A stretch of DNA of 64,000 nucleotides, from contig JAJFHS010000041.1 of NCBI GenBank assembly GCA_021775475.1, positions 1-64,000 of the forward strand, given 5' to 3'. This document shows, piece after piece, positions 54,522 through 63,615 of the stretch. How positions within the stretch are numbered: position 1 is the first letter of the stretch; every line of letters begins with the position of its first letter. The notes under the pieces are model-generated. The model saw only the letters and a program-made list of their open reading frames with translations, was not told the DNA's origin and did not search any database. The translations under genes were made by a program, and so were the position numbers. Source of the stretch: Hyphomicrobiales bacterium (GTDB lineage: Bacteria > Pseudomonadota > Alphaproteobacteria > Rhizobiales > JAJFHR01).

Positions 54522-55448
54522 ATGCCTGCACCGCAAGCCCCCAACTCCGCAGCTGACAAAACAGCCTTCCTTACGCTGGCACCTGCTTTGTTCGTTGGGC
54601 TTTGGGCTACCGGGTATATTAGCGCCCGGCTTGGGGCACCTTATGCTGAACCCTATACGTTTTTGTCCTACCGCTTTAGCATCGCATTCGTGTTGATGCT
54701 CGCTTACGCCTTTTTTACCGATGCCAAATGGCCTGGCACATTAAAATTAGCCGGCCATAGCTTTATTGCCGGGATACTCATTCACGGTGTCTACCTTGGC
54801 GGTGTCTTTCATGCCATTTATCTTGGTATGCCCACTGGATTAGCTGCAATCATAATCGGGTTGCAGCCGCTTCTCACTGCCATTGCTTCAGCGCCCTTGT
54901 TCGGCGAGCGTGTCACACCTAAACAATGGCTGGGTATCGGTCTGGGTTTCACCGGTCTTGTTATTATCGTCAGCGCAAAAACCGTTAGCGTAGGACCGCA
55001 AGCCCGCAATGTTGAGTTGTTGCAATACGGTCTTTGCATCATATCCCTGTTGGCAATTACCGCCGGGACATTTTACCAAAAGGCGTTTTGCGCCACTCAG
55101 GGTTTACGCAGCGGCAACGTATTCCAGCTTCTCGGAGGTGCAACCTTTGTTTTGGCTATGGCGTTTTTCCTTGAAGAGGGCCGAATTGATTGGACCGGTG
55201 AATTCATATTCGCCCTTGGGTGGTCCACTGTGGTCTTGTCGCTGGGGGCGTTCAGCTTGCTGATGGTAATGATCCGACAGGGGGCAATCACCAAAGTCGC
55301 CAGCCTGTTGTTTTTGGTACCACCGATTACCGCCATCATGGGATATGTGCTGTTTGGTGAAGTGCTGAGCGGTTTGCAGATCTTCGGCATGGCATTTTCT
55401 GTCGTCGGTGTTGGCCTGGCCAGCGGCAACCTGCTTAAAAAGAGCTAG
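54522..55448 (+). CDS. EamA/DMT family transporter
   Basis: A 308-residue drug/metabolite transporter with ten predicted helices in two EamA halves (about 18-150 and 175-300). Landmarks are LTLAPALFVGLWATGYISAR and the second-half LLFLVPPITAIMGYVLFGE. Exporters of this type move amino acids or other metabolites; no specificity is visible. It starts 32 nt after the TauE-family gene. Confidence 0.9.
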   Translation: MPAPQAPNSAADKTAFLTLAPALFVGLWATGYISARLGAPYAEPYTFLSYRFSIAFVLMLAYAFFTDAKWPGTLKLAGHSFIAGILIHGVYLGGVFHAIYLGMPTGLAAIIIGLQPLLTAIASAPLFGERVTPKQWLGIGLGFTGLVIIVSAKTVSVGPQARNVELLQYGLCIISLLAITAGTFYQKAFCATQGLRSGNVFQLLGGATFVLAMAFFLEEGRIDWTGEFIFALGWSTVVLSLGAFSLLMVMIRQGAITKVASLLFLVPPITAIMGYVLFGEVLSGLQIFGMAFSVVGVGLASGNLLKKS

Positions 55449-55511
55449 ACCAGTGATGGTCGGTTTGATACGACATTGCAGCGCAGCATAAACTTGTAAC
55501 CGGGATTAGAT

Positions 55512-57206
55512 ATGGCCTTGCCACCAACGGGTTCAGCCACAGTTTTCGAGGATAAAACCACCCTCATTGATGCCTGCCATCAGGCCGTCAGCGAAATTGA
55601 CGTGTTGTTGGGCAAGGCACGTGACTTTGTGCGCCACCAAGCGAACCCGCAAGGTGGCAGGTTTGACAATGCCAGATTGAATGCAAATCAACACAGTTTG
55701 CACGGCCTGTCCTGGCTTGCCACTTACGTTGAAGCCCTGCGGCAGATGGCTGAATATGCAGAGCGCATGAGCGCGCAAGGCCGGTTTGGTGAACTTGAAT
55801 TGCTGCTTACTCAGGTGGCGTTCGGGGAATATCTCAACCAGATTGCCGGTGGTATTGCCATGAGCCAGACAGAGTTTGTGCGCGCCCATGAACTCGGGCT
55901 TGGTCAAGATGATTTAGCGCCGCTCTATCAAGGCAAGGTTGGCGAGTTGTTGCGGCATGGCAATAGCGCTGCTGCGCGCTCGGCAATTTTGCAACTGATG
56001 TGCGAACACGACGGGGCGGCAACCGTTGGTGATACCGGGCTGGATGAAACACTAGGTGCTGTGCGCGAACAGATGCGGCGCTTTGCTGATGAGCGTATTG
56101 GCCCCCATGCCCATGAGTGGCATCTGGCCAATGAATATATCCCCATGGAAATTATCACCGAGATGAGTGAACTCGGTGTCTTTGGCCTGACCATACCGGA
56201 AGAATACGGCGGTTTGGGGTTGGGTAAAGAGGCCATGTGTGTGGTTTCGGAAGAACTTTCGCGTGGCTATATAGGCGTAGGCTCTTTGGGTACGCGCTCT
56301 GAAATTGCCGCCGAATTAATCCTTGCCAATGGTAGCGAGGCACAAAAAAATCATCTGTTGCCAAAACTCAGTTCAGGCGAAGTTTTGCCTACTGCGGTTT
56401 TCACCGAACCCAACACCGGTTCAGACCTTGCTTCGCTGAAAACCCGTGCGGTGCTAGACGGTGACACCTACCGTATTACCGGAAACAAGACCTGGATCAC
56501 CCATCCGGTGCGCGCTGATCTGATGACATTGCTGGTGCGTACAAATCCCGATGAGACAGGCTATAAGGGCCTGTCGATGTTTCTGGCGGAAAAACCCCGT
56601 GGCAGTGATGCCGAACCGTTTCCTGCCACCGGCATGAGTGGCAGCGAAATTGAGGTGCTGGGGTATCGCGGCATGAAAGAATATGAAATCGGCTTTGATG
56701 ATTTTGAGGTTCCAGCCAGCGCGCTTTTGGGATCAACGCCGGGGGAAGGCTTCAAGCAATTGATGCAAACTTTTGAATCAGCGCGCATACAAACGGCAGC
56801 GCGCGCCATTGGCGTGGCACAAAATGCCATGGAAAGTGCTTTCAAATATGCCCAGGACCGTATTCAGTTTGGCCAACCGATCCTGTCGTTTCCCCGGGTT
56901 TTTGATAAAATAGTGCTTGGTGCTGTGGAAATAATGCTGGCGCGGCAATTGACCTATTTTGCCGCACGCGAAAAAGATCGCGGTGCGCGTTGTGATCTGG
57001 AAGCGGGCATGGCAAAATTGCTCGGTGCGCGTGTTGCCTGGGCGATGGCAGACAATGCGGTGCAAATTCATGGTGGCAATGGATTTGCGCTTGAGTATCC
57101 GGTCAGCCGCATCCTGTGTGATGCCAGAATCTTGAATATTTTTGAAGGTGCAGCTGAAATTCAGGCGCAGGTGATTGCACGACGCCTGCTTGAGGAGTTA
57201 AACTAG
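55512..57206 (+). CDS. mcd: methylsuccinyl-CoA dehydrogenase Mcd
   Basis: Flavin-dependent acyl-CoA dehydrogenase converting methylsuccinyl-CoA to mesaconyl-CoA. It has an N-terminal extension of about 180 residues with the motif GLSWLATYVEALRQMAEYAER, absent from ordinary acyl-CoA dehydrogenases and typical of Mcd. The dehydrogenase domains follow (ELGVFGLTIPEEYGGLG, TAVFTEPNTGSDLASLKTRA, and the C-terminal IHGGNGFALEYPVSRILCDA). At 564 residues the size fits Mcd. Electrons should pass to EtfAB, encoded 2.4 kb downstream. Together with meaA and ccr it completes three consecutive pathway steps. Confidence 0.93.
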   Translation: MALPPTGSATVFEDKTTLIDACHQAVSEIDVLLGKARDFVRHQANPQGGRFDNARLNANQHSLHGLSWLATYVEALRQMAEYAERMSAQGRFGELELLLTQVAFGEYLNQIAGGIAMSQTEFVRAHELGLGQDDLAPLYQGKVGELLRHGNSAAARSAILQLMCEHDGAATVGDTGLDETLGAVREQMRRFADERIGPHAHEWHLANEYIPMEIITEMSELGVFGLTIPEEYGGLGLGKEAMCVVSEELSRGYIGVGSLGTRSEIAAELILANGSEAQKNHLLPKLSSGEVLPTAVFTEPNTGSDLASLKTRAVLDGDTYRITGNKTWITHPVRADLMTLLVRTNPDETGYKGLSMFLAEKPRGSDAEPFPATGMSGSEIEVLGYRGMKEYEIGFDDFEVPASALLGSTPGEGFKQLMQTFESARIQTAARAIGVAQNAMESAFKYAQDRIQFGQPILSFPRVFDKIVLGAVEIMLARQLTYFAAREKDRGARCDLEAGMAKLLGARVAWAMADNAVQIHGGNGFALEYPVSRILCDARILNIFEGAAEIQAQVIARRLLEELN

Positions 57207-57210
57207 GTCC

Positions 57211-57399
57211 ATGAATATTTTTGACTACCTTATCCCTGTTGCGCTTGGCGCTGTTCTCATTGTTCTACTCATGGGGTTGTGGAATATGAAACGCGGTGGC
57301 AACGCCAATCTGTCGCAAAAGCTCATGCGCTGGCGCGTTGGCCTACAGTTTCTTGCGGTAATTATCGTTATGACCAGCCTCTATTTTGGCTCCGGTTGA
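57211..57399 (+). CDS. HIG1 domain / twin-transmembrane small protein
   Basis: A 62-residue protein with two membrane helices (YLIPVALGAVLIVLLMGLW and LQFLAVIIVMTSLYFGS) joined by a basic loop holding the HIG1 signature QKLMRWRVGLQF. Mitochondrial HIG1 proteins associate with cytochrome c oxidase or supercomplexes; the bacterial role is not established. It starts 4 nt after mcd. Confidence 0.9.
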   Translation: MNIFDYLIPVALGAVLIVLLMGLWNMKRGGNANLSQKLMRWRVGLQFLAVIIVMTSLYFGSG

Positions 57400-57514
57400 T
57401 GATTTGTCACCTTTTTAGATAAAATTTCATTGACTCGTGGCCTGATAAAATGACATTTTAAGTATTCGGTTGACACTGCCGGAAGTGTGTTTTGGCGTCC
57501 GTGGGGGGCTTTCG

Positions 57515-58117
57515 ATGACCGTTAAATTTAGTAAAAAATTAACCATAAGCCGGATGCTTCTCGCTACCGCAGTTATTACTGTTTCCGGGCTCTTTACCGG
57601 TTCAGCCATTGCCAATGAAGACACTCCCGACGTTTTAATGTTCTCGTTAGTTGACGAGTTCCGGTTCGGTGTTCAAAGCAGTGATCTCGCCAAGGATGAA
57701 GATGGTGTTAATCTTAACACGGAAGTTCTTTTTCGACGTCCCAATATGTATTTCGATAACAAGCTTTTATTATTCCTTTTTAATCCACGGCTTCATATTG
57801 GCGGCAGCCTCAATACGGCAGGCGATACCAGTCAGGCTTATGTGGGGGCGACATGGGATTATCGCCTGACCAACAGTTTGTTCGTTGAAGCCTCGTTTGG
57901 TGGGGTGATTCATGACGGTGATCTAAAAAGGACACCGGGTGCGAATACCCCGGCTCTTGGCTGCCGCGTTATGTTCCGTGAATCGTTTTCTGCCGGGGTT
58001 GAGCTGACAGAAAACCTCCGGGTGATGGCTACTATTGATCATATTAGCAATGCCGGTTTGTGTAACTTTAACGATGGCCTGACAACTGTTGGTGCGCGTA
58101 TCGGTTACAAATTTTAA
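57515..58117 (+). CDS. acyloxyacyl hydrolase, PagL-like lipid A deacylase
   Basis: Predicted outer-membrane beta-barrel esterase that removes the 3-O acyl chain from lipid A. A signal peptide (about 1-34, MLLATAVITVSGLFTGSAIA) precedes beta-strands ending in aromatic residues, a C-terminal YKF, and the catalytic segment IDHISNAGLCNFNDG, where His and Ser of the PagL family HxSN motif are present. The ATG at 57515 has a G-rich ribosome binding region upstream; an in-frame start 15 codons earlier is unlikely. Its stop lies 3 nt before the pduO start. Confidence 0.88.
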   Translation: MTVKFSKKLTISRMLLATAVITVSGLFTGSAIANEDTPDVLMFSLVDEFRFGVQSSDLAKDEDGVNLNTEVLFRRPNMYFDNKLLLFLFNPRLHIGGSLNTAGDTSQAYVGATWDYRLTNSLFVEASFGGVIHDGDLKRTPGANTPALGCRVMFRESFSAGVELTENLRVMATIDHISNAGLCNFNDGLTTVGARIGYKF

Positions 58118-58120
58118 CGA

Positions 58121-58705
58121 ATGGTCATTTTAAACAAGATTTACACCCGCACTGGCGATGAGGGAACAACTTCTCTTGGAACCGGTGAGCGGGTAAAAAA
58201 GCACAGTTTGCGCATCTGCGCCTATGGCACCATTGACGAGACCAATGCCTGTGTCGGCCTGGTACGCCAGCATACACAAGACAGCCGCGTCAAAAACATT
58301 GATCAAATGCTCGCCCGGGTGCAAAACGACCTGTTCGACCTTGGTGCAGATCTGTGTGCGCCGGACAATGGCGAAAAACTGGAATATACGCCGCTGAGAA
58401 TTACGCAGCTCCAAGTTGATCGTCTGGAAAGCGAAATTGATCTGCTCAATTCAGAACTTTCACCTTTGCGATCATTTGTGCTGCCCGGTGGCAGTGCTGC
58501 ATCCGCAGCTCTCCATCTCGCCCGCACCGTTTCTCGCCGGGCCGAGCGATTGATTGTCGAACTGGATGAACTGGAAAATGAGCCGGTGGGCGCGACTGTG
58601 ATTAAATATGTCAATCGACTTTCCGATTTTTTCTTTGTCGCCAGCAGATACCTGAATAAAAAGGGCGAAAGCGATGTACTCTGGGTTCCGGGGCAAAATC
58701 AGTGA
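58121..58705 (+). CDS. pduO: cob(I)alamin adenosyltransferase, PduO type
   Basis: Adenosylates reduced cobalamin to make adenosylcobalamin, the cofactor of the MeaA/Ecm mutase encoded 6 kb away. The 194-residue protein has the ATP-binding motif YTRTGDEGTTSLG near residue 8, the FDLGADLCAP segment, and SFVLPGGSAASAALHLARTV with SRRAER, all PduO-type hallmarks. Full length. It is separated by 3 nt from the PagL-like gene. Confidence 0.95.
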   Translation: MVILNKIYTRTGDEGTTSLGTGERVKKHSLRICAYGTIDETNACVGLVRQHTQDSRVKNIDQMLARVQNDLFDLGADLCAPDNGEKLEYTPLRITQLQVDRLESEIDLLNSELSPLRSFVLPGGSAASAALHLARTVSRRAERLIVELDELENEPVGATVIKYVNRLSDFFFVASRYLNKKGESDVLWVPGQNQ

Positions 58706-58729
58706 TGTGCAAACCTTGGATTTTAATCG

Positions 58730-59428
58730 ATGATTATTCCGTTCAGTGATCAAAATCCGTTAAAATATATTGCTTTTCAACGCGTCACCGTCTCGCTGAT
58801 TATCATCAATACCCTGATCTTCGTGATTTTCCAGTCCGGTATTTTTTCCTCTCCCGACCAGGAGGTTTTTCTGGCCTATGCAATTGTTCCCAAGGAACTC
58901 ATAACCGGGCAAAACGTGTTTATAAGCGTTGTCTCATGGCCGGAAGGGTTTACTTTATTCACCTACATGTTTCTTCACGGTGGCTGGTTGCATCTGATTT
59001 TCAACATGCTCTTTTTATGGGTGTTCGGAGATAACATCGAAGATGCCATGGGCCATAGCCGTTTTCTGGTGTTTTACCTGTGTTCCGGCATTGCAGCGGG
59101 CATGGTCTACACTTTGATCTCATCAGAAAACAACGCGCCCTTAATTGGTGCCAGCGGTGCTATCGCCGGTGTTACCGGCGCTTACCTCATGTTGTATCCG
59201 CGGGTGAAAATCTGGGTACTCCTGTTCATGCGCATTCCTTTAAGATTGCAGGCCATGTGGGTGCTCGGGGCCTGGTTTGCCTTTCAGGTTTCCAGCGCAG
59301 TAACCGGTGACACCTCAAACATCGCCTGGTGGGCTCATATTGGTGGTTTTGTTGCCGGTGCAGCACTGGTGGTTTTATTTAAACGTCCTTCGGTTCCCTT
59401 GTTCGGGGCGGCCCCACCTTCTTCATGA
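58730..59428 (+). CDS. rhomboid family intramembrane serine protease
   Basis: A 232-residue six-helix membrane protease. The catalytic Ser is in LIGASGAIAGVTGAY (GASG), the catalytic His in WWAHIGGFVAGAAL, and the oxyanion-stabilising region is GGWLHLIFNMLFLWVFGDN (HxxxN). Substrates are unknown. It starts 24 nt after pduO. Confidence 0.95.
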   Translation: MIIPFSDQNPLKYIAFQRVTVSLIIINTLIFVIFQSGIFSSPDQEVFLAYAIVPKELITGQNVFISVVSWPEGFTLFTYMFLHGGWLHLIFNMLFLWVFGDNIEDAMGHSRFLVFYLCSGIAAGMVYTLISSENNAPLIGASGAIAGVTGAYLMLYPRVKIWVLLFMRIPLRLQAMWVLGAWFAFQVSSAVTGDTSNIAWWAHIGGFVAGAALVVLFKRPSVPLFGAAPPSS

Positions 59429-59618
59429 GTGGAAGTTCCAGCAAAAACCGATGTCGTTTATCCAGAGAAATTGTGCGTGTTTCGAGTGTTATGGATGTAA
59501 ATTTCCTGCCAAAAATAATAGGTTAACCAAACAAAGCATCAAAATCATTGATTTTACTGGACAGTGGCTTTAATCAGGATATTGTTGCGCCGCACCATTA
59601 ATATCAGAGGATGGATTC

Positions 59619-60368
59619 ATGAAGATCCTTGTACCTGTTAAACGCGTTGTCGACTACAACGTCAAAATTCGCGTCAAAGCCGATGGCAGCGGCATTGAGC
59701 TTGCCAATGTCAAAATGTCGATGAACCCTTTTGATGAAATCTCCATCGAAGAAGCCATCCGCCTGAAAGAGGCGGGAACGGTAACCGAAATTATCGCTGT
59801 TTCTGTTGGCCCGCAACAGGCTCAGGAAACCATAAGAACCGCTCTGGCCATGGGGGCTGATCGCGGCATTCTGGTAAAGACCGATGAACTGGTTGAACCT
59901 CTCGCTGTTGCCAAGATTTTGAAAGCCATTATTGCCGAAGAAGAACCTGGTCTGGTGATATTGGGAAAACAGGCTATTGATGATGATTGCAACCAGACCG
60001 GCCAGATGCTGAGCGCTATTTTAGGCTGGTCGCAGGGAACGTTTGCTTCAAAAATCACCATTGATGGCGACAGAATATCTGTTATCCGCGAAGTCGATGG
60101 CGGCTTGCAGACCGTTGATCTGAAAATGCCGGCGATAATCACCACGGACCTGCGCCTCAATGAGCCGCGCTATGCTTCGCTGCCCAACATTATGAAGGCG
60201 AAGAAGAAACCGATTGATGAAAAATCTCCTGAAGATTACGACGTTGATGTAACCCCCACTCTCAAAATTTTGACAACGGTTGAGCCTTCCGGACGTCAGG
60301 CGGGAGTTATGGTCGCGTCAGCTGCTGAACTGGTGGACAAACTAAGAAACGAAGCGGGAGTATTTTAA
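59619..60368 (+). CDS. etfB: electron transfer flavoprotein subunit beta
   Basis: Beta subunit of the electron transfer flavoprotein, which collects electrons from acyl-CoA dehydrogenases such as Mcd and passes them to ETF-ubiquinone oxidoreductase. The 249-residue protein starts [19 protein letters not shown], with the signature [16 protein letters not shown] and [22 protein letters not shown]. Its stop overlaps the etfA start by 1 nt (TAATG), so the subunits are made in balance. Confidence 0.96.
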   Translation: MKILVPVKRVVDYNVKIRVKADGSGIELANVKMSMNPFDEISIEEAIRLKEAGTVTEIIAVSVGPQQAQETIRTALAMGADRGILVKTDELVEPLAVAKILKAIIAEEEPGLVILGKQAIDDDCNQTGQMLSAILGWSQGTFASKITIDGDRISVIREVDGGLQTVDLKMPAIITTDLRLNEPRYASLPNIMKAKKKPIDEKSPEDYDVDVTPTLKILTTVEPSGRQAGVMVASAAELVDKLRNEAGVF

Positions 60369-61309
60369 TGACTGTCTTGCTGATCGCAGAACACGACAAT
60401 GACGAGTTGAAAGATTCAACCAACAAAGCAGCAACCGCTGCCCTTGCTCTGGGTGGAGACGTAGACATTCTCGTTGCCGGTAAAAATTGTGCCACTGTTG
60501 GAGAACAGGCGGCAAAGATCTCAGGTATTGCCAAGGTTCTGGTGGCCGATGATGATCTTTATGAACGCCCGCTGGCCGAAAACATGGCAGCGCTGATAGT
60601 GGCGTTGATGGAAAATTATGACACCGCCATCACCGCAGCAACCACAAGTGGCAAGAACTATATGCCGCGGGTTGCCGCCCTGCTTGATGTGGCTCAGATT
60701 TCCGATATTACCGCGGTAATCAGCACCGATACGTTTGAGCGCCCGATCTATGCCGGCAATGCCATACAGACGGTACAATCAGTTGATGCTAAAAAGGCCA
60801 TTACCGTGCGTGCTACAGCCTTTGCCGCGGCCGAAGATGGTGGCTCAGCGACTATTGAAGCTATTGGTGCCGGTGATAATCCGGGGCTTTCGAAATTTAT
60901 CAGTGATGAACTTTCAAGTTCCGAGCGGCCCGAGTTAACGTCTGCCAAGATTGTTATTTCCGGTGGTCGCGGTATGCAGTCAGGCGATAATTTTGTCATG
61001 CTGGAAAAAATTGCCGACAAGCTTGGAGCCGCCGTTGGTGCCAGCCGTGCAGCTGTTGATGCGGGCTTTGTTCCCAATGATTACCAGGTCGGCCAGACCG
61101 GCAAGGTTGTGGCGCCCGAACTCTACATAGCCGTTGGTATTTCCGGTGCCATTCAGCATCTGGCCGGAATGAAAGACAGTAAAGTCATCGTCGCCATCAA
61201 TAAAGACGAAGAAGCACCGATTTTTCAGGTGGCTGATTATGGGCTGGTGGAAGATTTGTTTACGGCAATTCCGGCGCTGGAAGCAGAATTGGAAAAGGCG
61301 GGCCTGTAG
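60368..61309 (+). CDS. etfA: electron transfer flavoprotein subunit alpha
   Basis: Alpha subunit of the electron transfer flavoprotein that binds FAD. The 313-residue protein has the C-terminal FAD-binding signature GRGMQSGDNFVMLEKIADKL, AVDAGFVPNDYQVGQTGKVV and ELYIAVGISGAIQHLAGM. Translationally coupled to etfB. Confidence 0.96.
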   Translation: MTVLLIAEHDNDELKDSTNKAATAALALGGDVDILVAGKNCATVGEQAAKISGIAKVLVADDDLYERPLAENMAALIVALMENYDTAITAATTSGKNYMPRVAALLDVAQISDITAVISTDTFERPIYAGNAIQTVQSVDAKKAITVRATAFAAAEDGGSATIEAIGAGDNPGLSKFISDELSSSERPELTSAKIVISGGRGMQSGDNFVMLEKIADKLGAAVGASRAAVDAGFVPNDYQVGQTGKVVAPELYIAVGISGAIQHLAGMKDSKVIVAINKDEEAPIFQVADYGLVEDLFTAIPALEAELEKAGL

Positions 61310-61332
61310 TTGGGCTTGAGGAAATAGACGTA

Positions 61333-61360
61333 TTGTAACGGACACAAAAACACATATAAT
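61333..61360 (+). promoter_or_regulatory. sigma70-type promoter of the hydroxyacyl-CoA dehydrogenase gene
   Basis: TTGTAA (61333-61338) and a perfect TATAAT (61355-61360) are separated by 16 nt, about 61 nt before the start codon at 61421. The gene can thus be expressed independently of etfBA. Confidence 0.6.
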
Positions 61361-61420
61361 CGCGCAGTTGAAGTAATCCTGAATGCGCTGCGCTGGCTGT
61401 GAAGCTGGAGAGTAGATCGA

Positions 61421-62296
61421 ATGAAAATTGAAAAGATTGGCGTTATTGGTGCCGGACAGATGGGTAATGGTATCGCTCATGTCTGTGCTCTGGCAGGACG
61501 ACATGTGACTTTGTGCGATTTGTCGCCCGAAGCGCTGGAAACAGCATTGGCGACAATTAACGGCAATCTTGCCCGACAGGTATCCAAAGGCACCATCTCT
61601 GAAGACACCCGCGATGCCACTCTGGCGCGGATTAAAACGGTGGTCAGCCTCGAGCAACTCAATGATATCGATCTGGTTATTGAATCAGCGGTTGAAGATG
61701 AAGAAGTCAAACGCAAGATTTTTGTTGATCTGTGCCCGCACCTGCGTGAAGACACAATTATTTCCAGCAACACCTCGTCAATTTCCATAACCCGTCTGGC
61801 CGCCGTCACCGACCGGCCCGGTCGTTTCATGGGCATTCATTTCATGAACCCGGTGCCGGTGATGGAACTGGTCGAGCTTATTCGCGGCATTGCCACCGAA
61901 GATGATATTTTCAATAATGTGCGCGGCTTTATTGGTGAATTGAACAAGACTGTTGCTGTTGCCGAAGATTTTCCAGCCTTCATGGTCAACCGCATTTTAC
62001 TGCCGATGATTAATGAAGCGATCTATACGCTGTATGAAGGTGTGGGCACGGTTGAAGCCATTGATACGGCTTTGCGGCTGGGTGCCAATCACCCGATGGG
62101 TCCGTTGCAACTTGCCGATTTCATCGGGCTGGATACGTGCCTGTCAATCATGCAGGTGTTGTATGAAGGCCTTGCAGATACGAAATATCGCCCGTGTCCG
62201 TTGCTGGTGAAATATGTGGAAGCTGGTTGGCTGGGGCGCAAAACCGGACGCGGCTTTTATGATTATCGCGGCGACACTCCGGTGCCGACACGTTAG
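61421..62296 (+). CDS. 3-hydroxybutyryl-CoA dehydrogenase
   Basis: NAD(P)-dependent oxidation of 3-hydroxyacyl-CoA, or the reverse toward 3-hydroxybutyryl-CoA that leads on to crotonyl-CoA. The Rossmann opening KIGVIGAGQMGNGIAHVCAL and the catalytic His in GIHFMNPVPVMELVELI are clear, and the C-terminal domain ends KTGRGFYDY. At 291 residues it has standard length for PaaH/Hbd. It follows etfBA, so a link with acyl-CoA chemistry is natural. Confidence 0.93.
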   Translation: MKIEKIGVIGAGQMGNGIAHVCALAGRHVTLCDLSPEALETALATINGNLARQVSKGTISEDTRDATLARIKTVVSLEQLNDIDLVIESAVEDEEVKRKIFVDLCPHLREDTIISSNTSSISITRLAAVTDRPGRFMGIHFMNPVPVMELVELIRGIATEDDIFNNVRGFIGELNKTVAVAEDFPAFMVNRILLPMINEAIYTLYEGVGTVEAIDTALRLGANHPMGPLQLADFIGLDTCLSIMQVLYEGLADTKYRPCPLLVKYVEAGWLGRKTGRGFYDYRGDTPVPTR

Positions 62297-62308
62297 GATC
62301 TGGCGGCG

Positions 62309-62683
62309 ATGATAGATCATGTATCCATAGAAGTTTCTGATCTGTCTGCAAGCACCCGGTTTTACGAACGCCTGCTCAAGCCCCTCAGTATGCACATTGT
62401 GACCGAACAATCGGACACGGTCGGCTTTGGCAAAAAATACTCCGAATTCTGGATCAACCTGCGCAAAGATATGCCTGAGATTTCCACCACCTCAGGCGCA
62501 CATGTTTGCCTGCGTGCACCCGATACAGCCGCCGTCGATGAATTTTACACTATAGCCCTGGAATTTGGCGGTGATGATGACGGCAAACCCGCCCTGCGCC
62601 CGCACTATACCCACAACTACTATGCCGCCTTCATCCGCGACCCCGACGGCAACCGCATAGAGGCTGTGACGTTTGTTGAGTGA
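62309..62683 (+). CDS. VOC family protein (glyoxalase/dioxygenase fold)
   Basis: A 124-residue vicinal oxygen chelate protein. The two betaalphabetabetabeta modules are visible (IDHVSIEVSDLSASTRFYERL and YAAFIRDPDGNRIEAVTF). Potential metal ligands are His4 and the terminal Glu region. Substrate unknown. It starts 12 nt after the dehydrogenase gene, so it may be co-transcribed. Confidence 0.9.
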   Translation: MIDHVSIEVSDLSASTRFYERLLKPLSMHIVTEQSDTVGFGKKYSEFWINLRKDMPEISTTSGAHVCLRAPDTAAVDEFYTIALEFGGDDDGKPALRPHYTHNYYAAFIRDPDGNRIEAVTFVE

Positions 62684-62691
62684 AGGCGGTT

Positions 62692-63603
62692 TTAGTCGAG
62701 TTTTTCGTTTTCACTCCACTCAACGATGGCCAGTTCCACCAACCAGTCCGCGACAATTTTGCTTAAACGCTGGCCTTTTGTTCCTCGCCGGTGGCGCAGA
62801 TAATAATCAGCGTGCAGGTGCAGGGGTTGATTGAACACTTCCATCAATTCACCCGAACGCAACAGGCGGTCAATGAACGGTCGCCTGCCCAGCATGATGC
62901 CGTCACCGCGCTGGGTGGCTTCCATGGCAATTAATGAGCTGTCGACCGAAAATCCCGATGGAACGGTGATTGTGTCGAGCCCATGGCGGCGGAACCAGCG
63001 GTGCCAGTCATCATCATAGCCGACAGTATCTATCAGCTCGAAGGATAATAAATCAGCCGCAACCACTGGCCGTGCTCTATTGACAAAGGCTTTGGGGGAG
63101 CACACAGGAGTGATGGTTGTTGTCAGTAACCTGACAGCGTGGGGATCGGGTTCCGTCTCATTTAAAATTACAATTTCCAGCTCTGCACCGGTGGATTTTA
63201 TCTCGCCGTGGTCTTGATCAAGTGTTCGAATGCGCAGATCAATATCAGGATGTTGTTTGCGAAACTCGCCCAGATGAGGGGCCAGCCACAAGGCGGCAAT
63301 GCTGGATGTGCAGCGCAGGGTGACAACCTGATGGGGCCGGTCGGGAAACAGGTTGTCTGTGATTGCATCGAGACGGTCAAGGGCTTCATGCACACCATAG
63401 AGATAGGCCTGCCCTGAATTACTCATCGACAATCGGCGATGATGCCTGACAAATAACGGTGTGCCCAGATAAGCCTCAAGCTGGCGTATCTGCTGGCTGA
63501 CGGCGGCTTGCGAAATATTCAGTTCTTGCGCTGCCAGCGAAAAACTCAAAAACCGACCAGCGGCTTCAAAGGTCCGCAGGATATTTAAACGTGGACGTTT
63601 CAT
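62692..63603 (-). CDS. LysR family transcriptional regulator, GcvA-like
   Basis: A 303-residue regulator: a winged helix-turn-helix at 1-60 (LNILRTFEAAGRFLSFSLAAQELNISQAAVSQ) and a type 2 periplasmic-binding-like effector domain (about 90-295). The opening PRLNILRTFEAAGR is typical of GcvA-type members. Divergent from a trimethylamine methyltransferase-like gene, with a palindromic T-N11-A operator between them (63616-63632), so it probably controls that gene and itself. The inducer is unknown. Confidence 0.93.
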   Translation of the reverse strand: MKRPRLNILRTFEAAGRFLSFSLAAQELNISQAAVSQQIRQLEAYLGTPLFVRHHRRLSMSNSGQAYLYGVHEALDRLDAITDNLFPDRPHQVVTLRCTSSIAALWLAPHLGEFRKQHPDIDLRIRTLDQDHGEIKSTGAELEIVILNETEPDPHAVRLLTTTITPVCSPKAFVNRARPVVAADLLSFELIDTVGYDDDWHRWFRRHGLDTITVPSGFSVDSSLIAMEATQRGDGIMLGRRPFIDRLLRSGELMEVFNQPLHLHADYYLRHRRGTKGQRLSKIVADWLVELAIVEWSENEKLD

Positions 63604-63615
63604 ACAATCGTTTCA

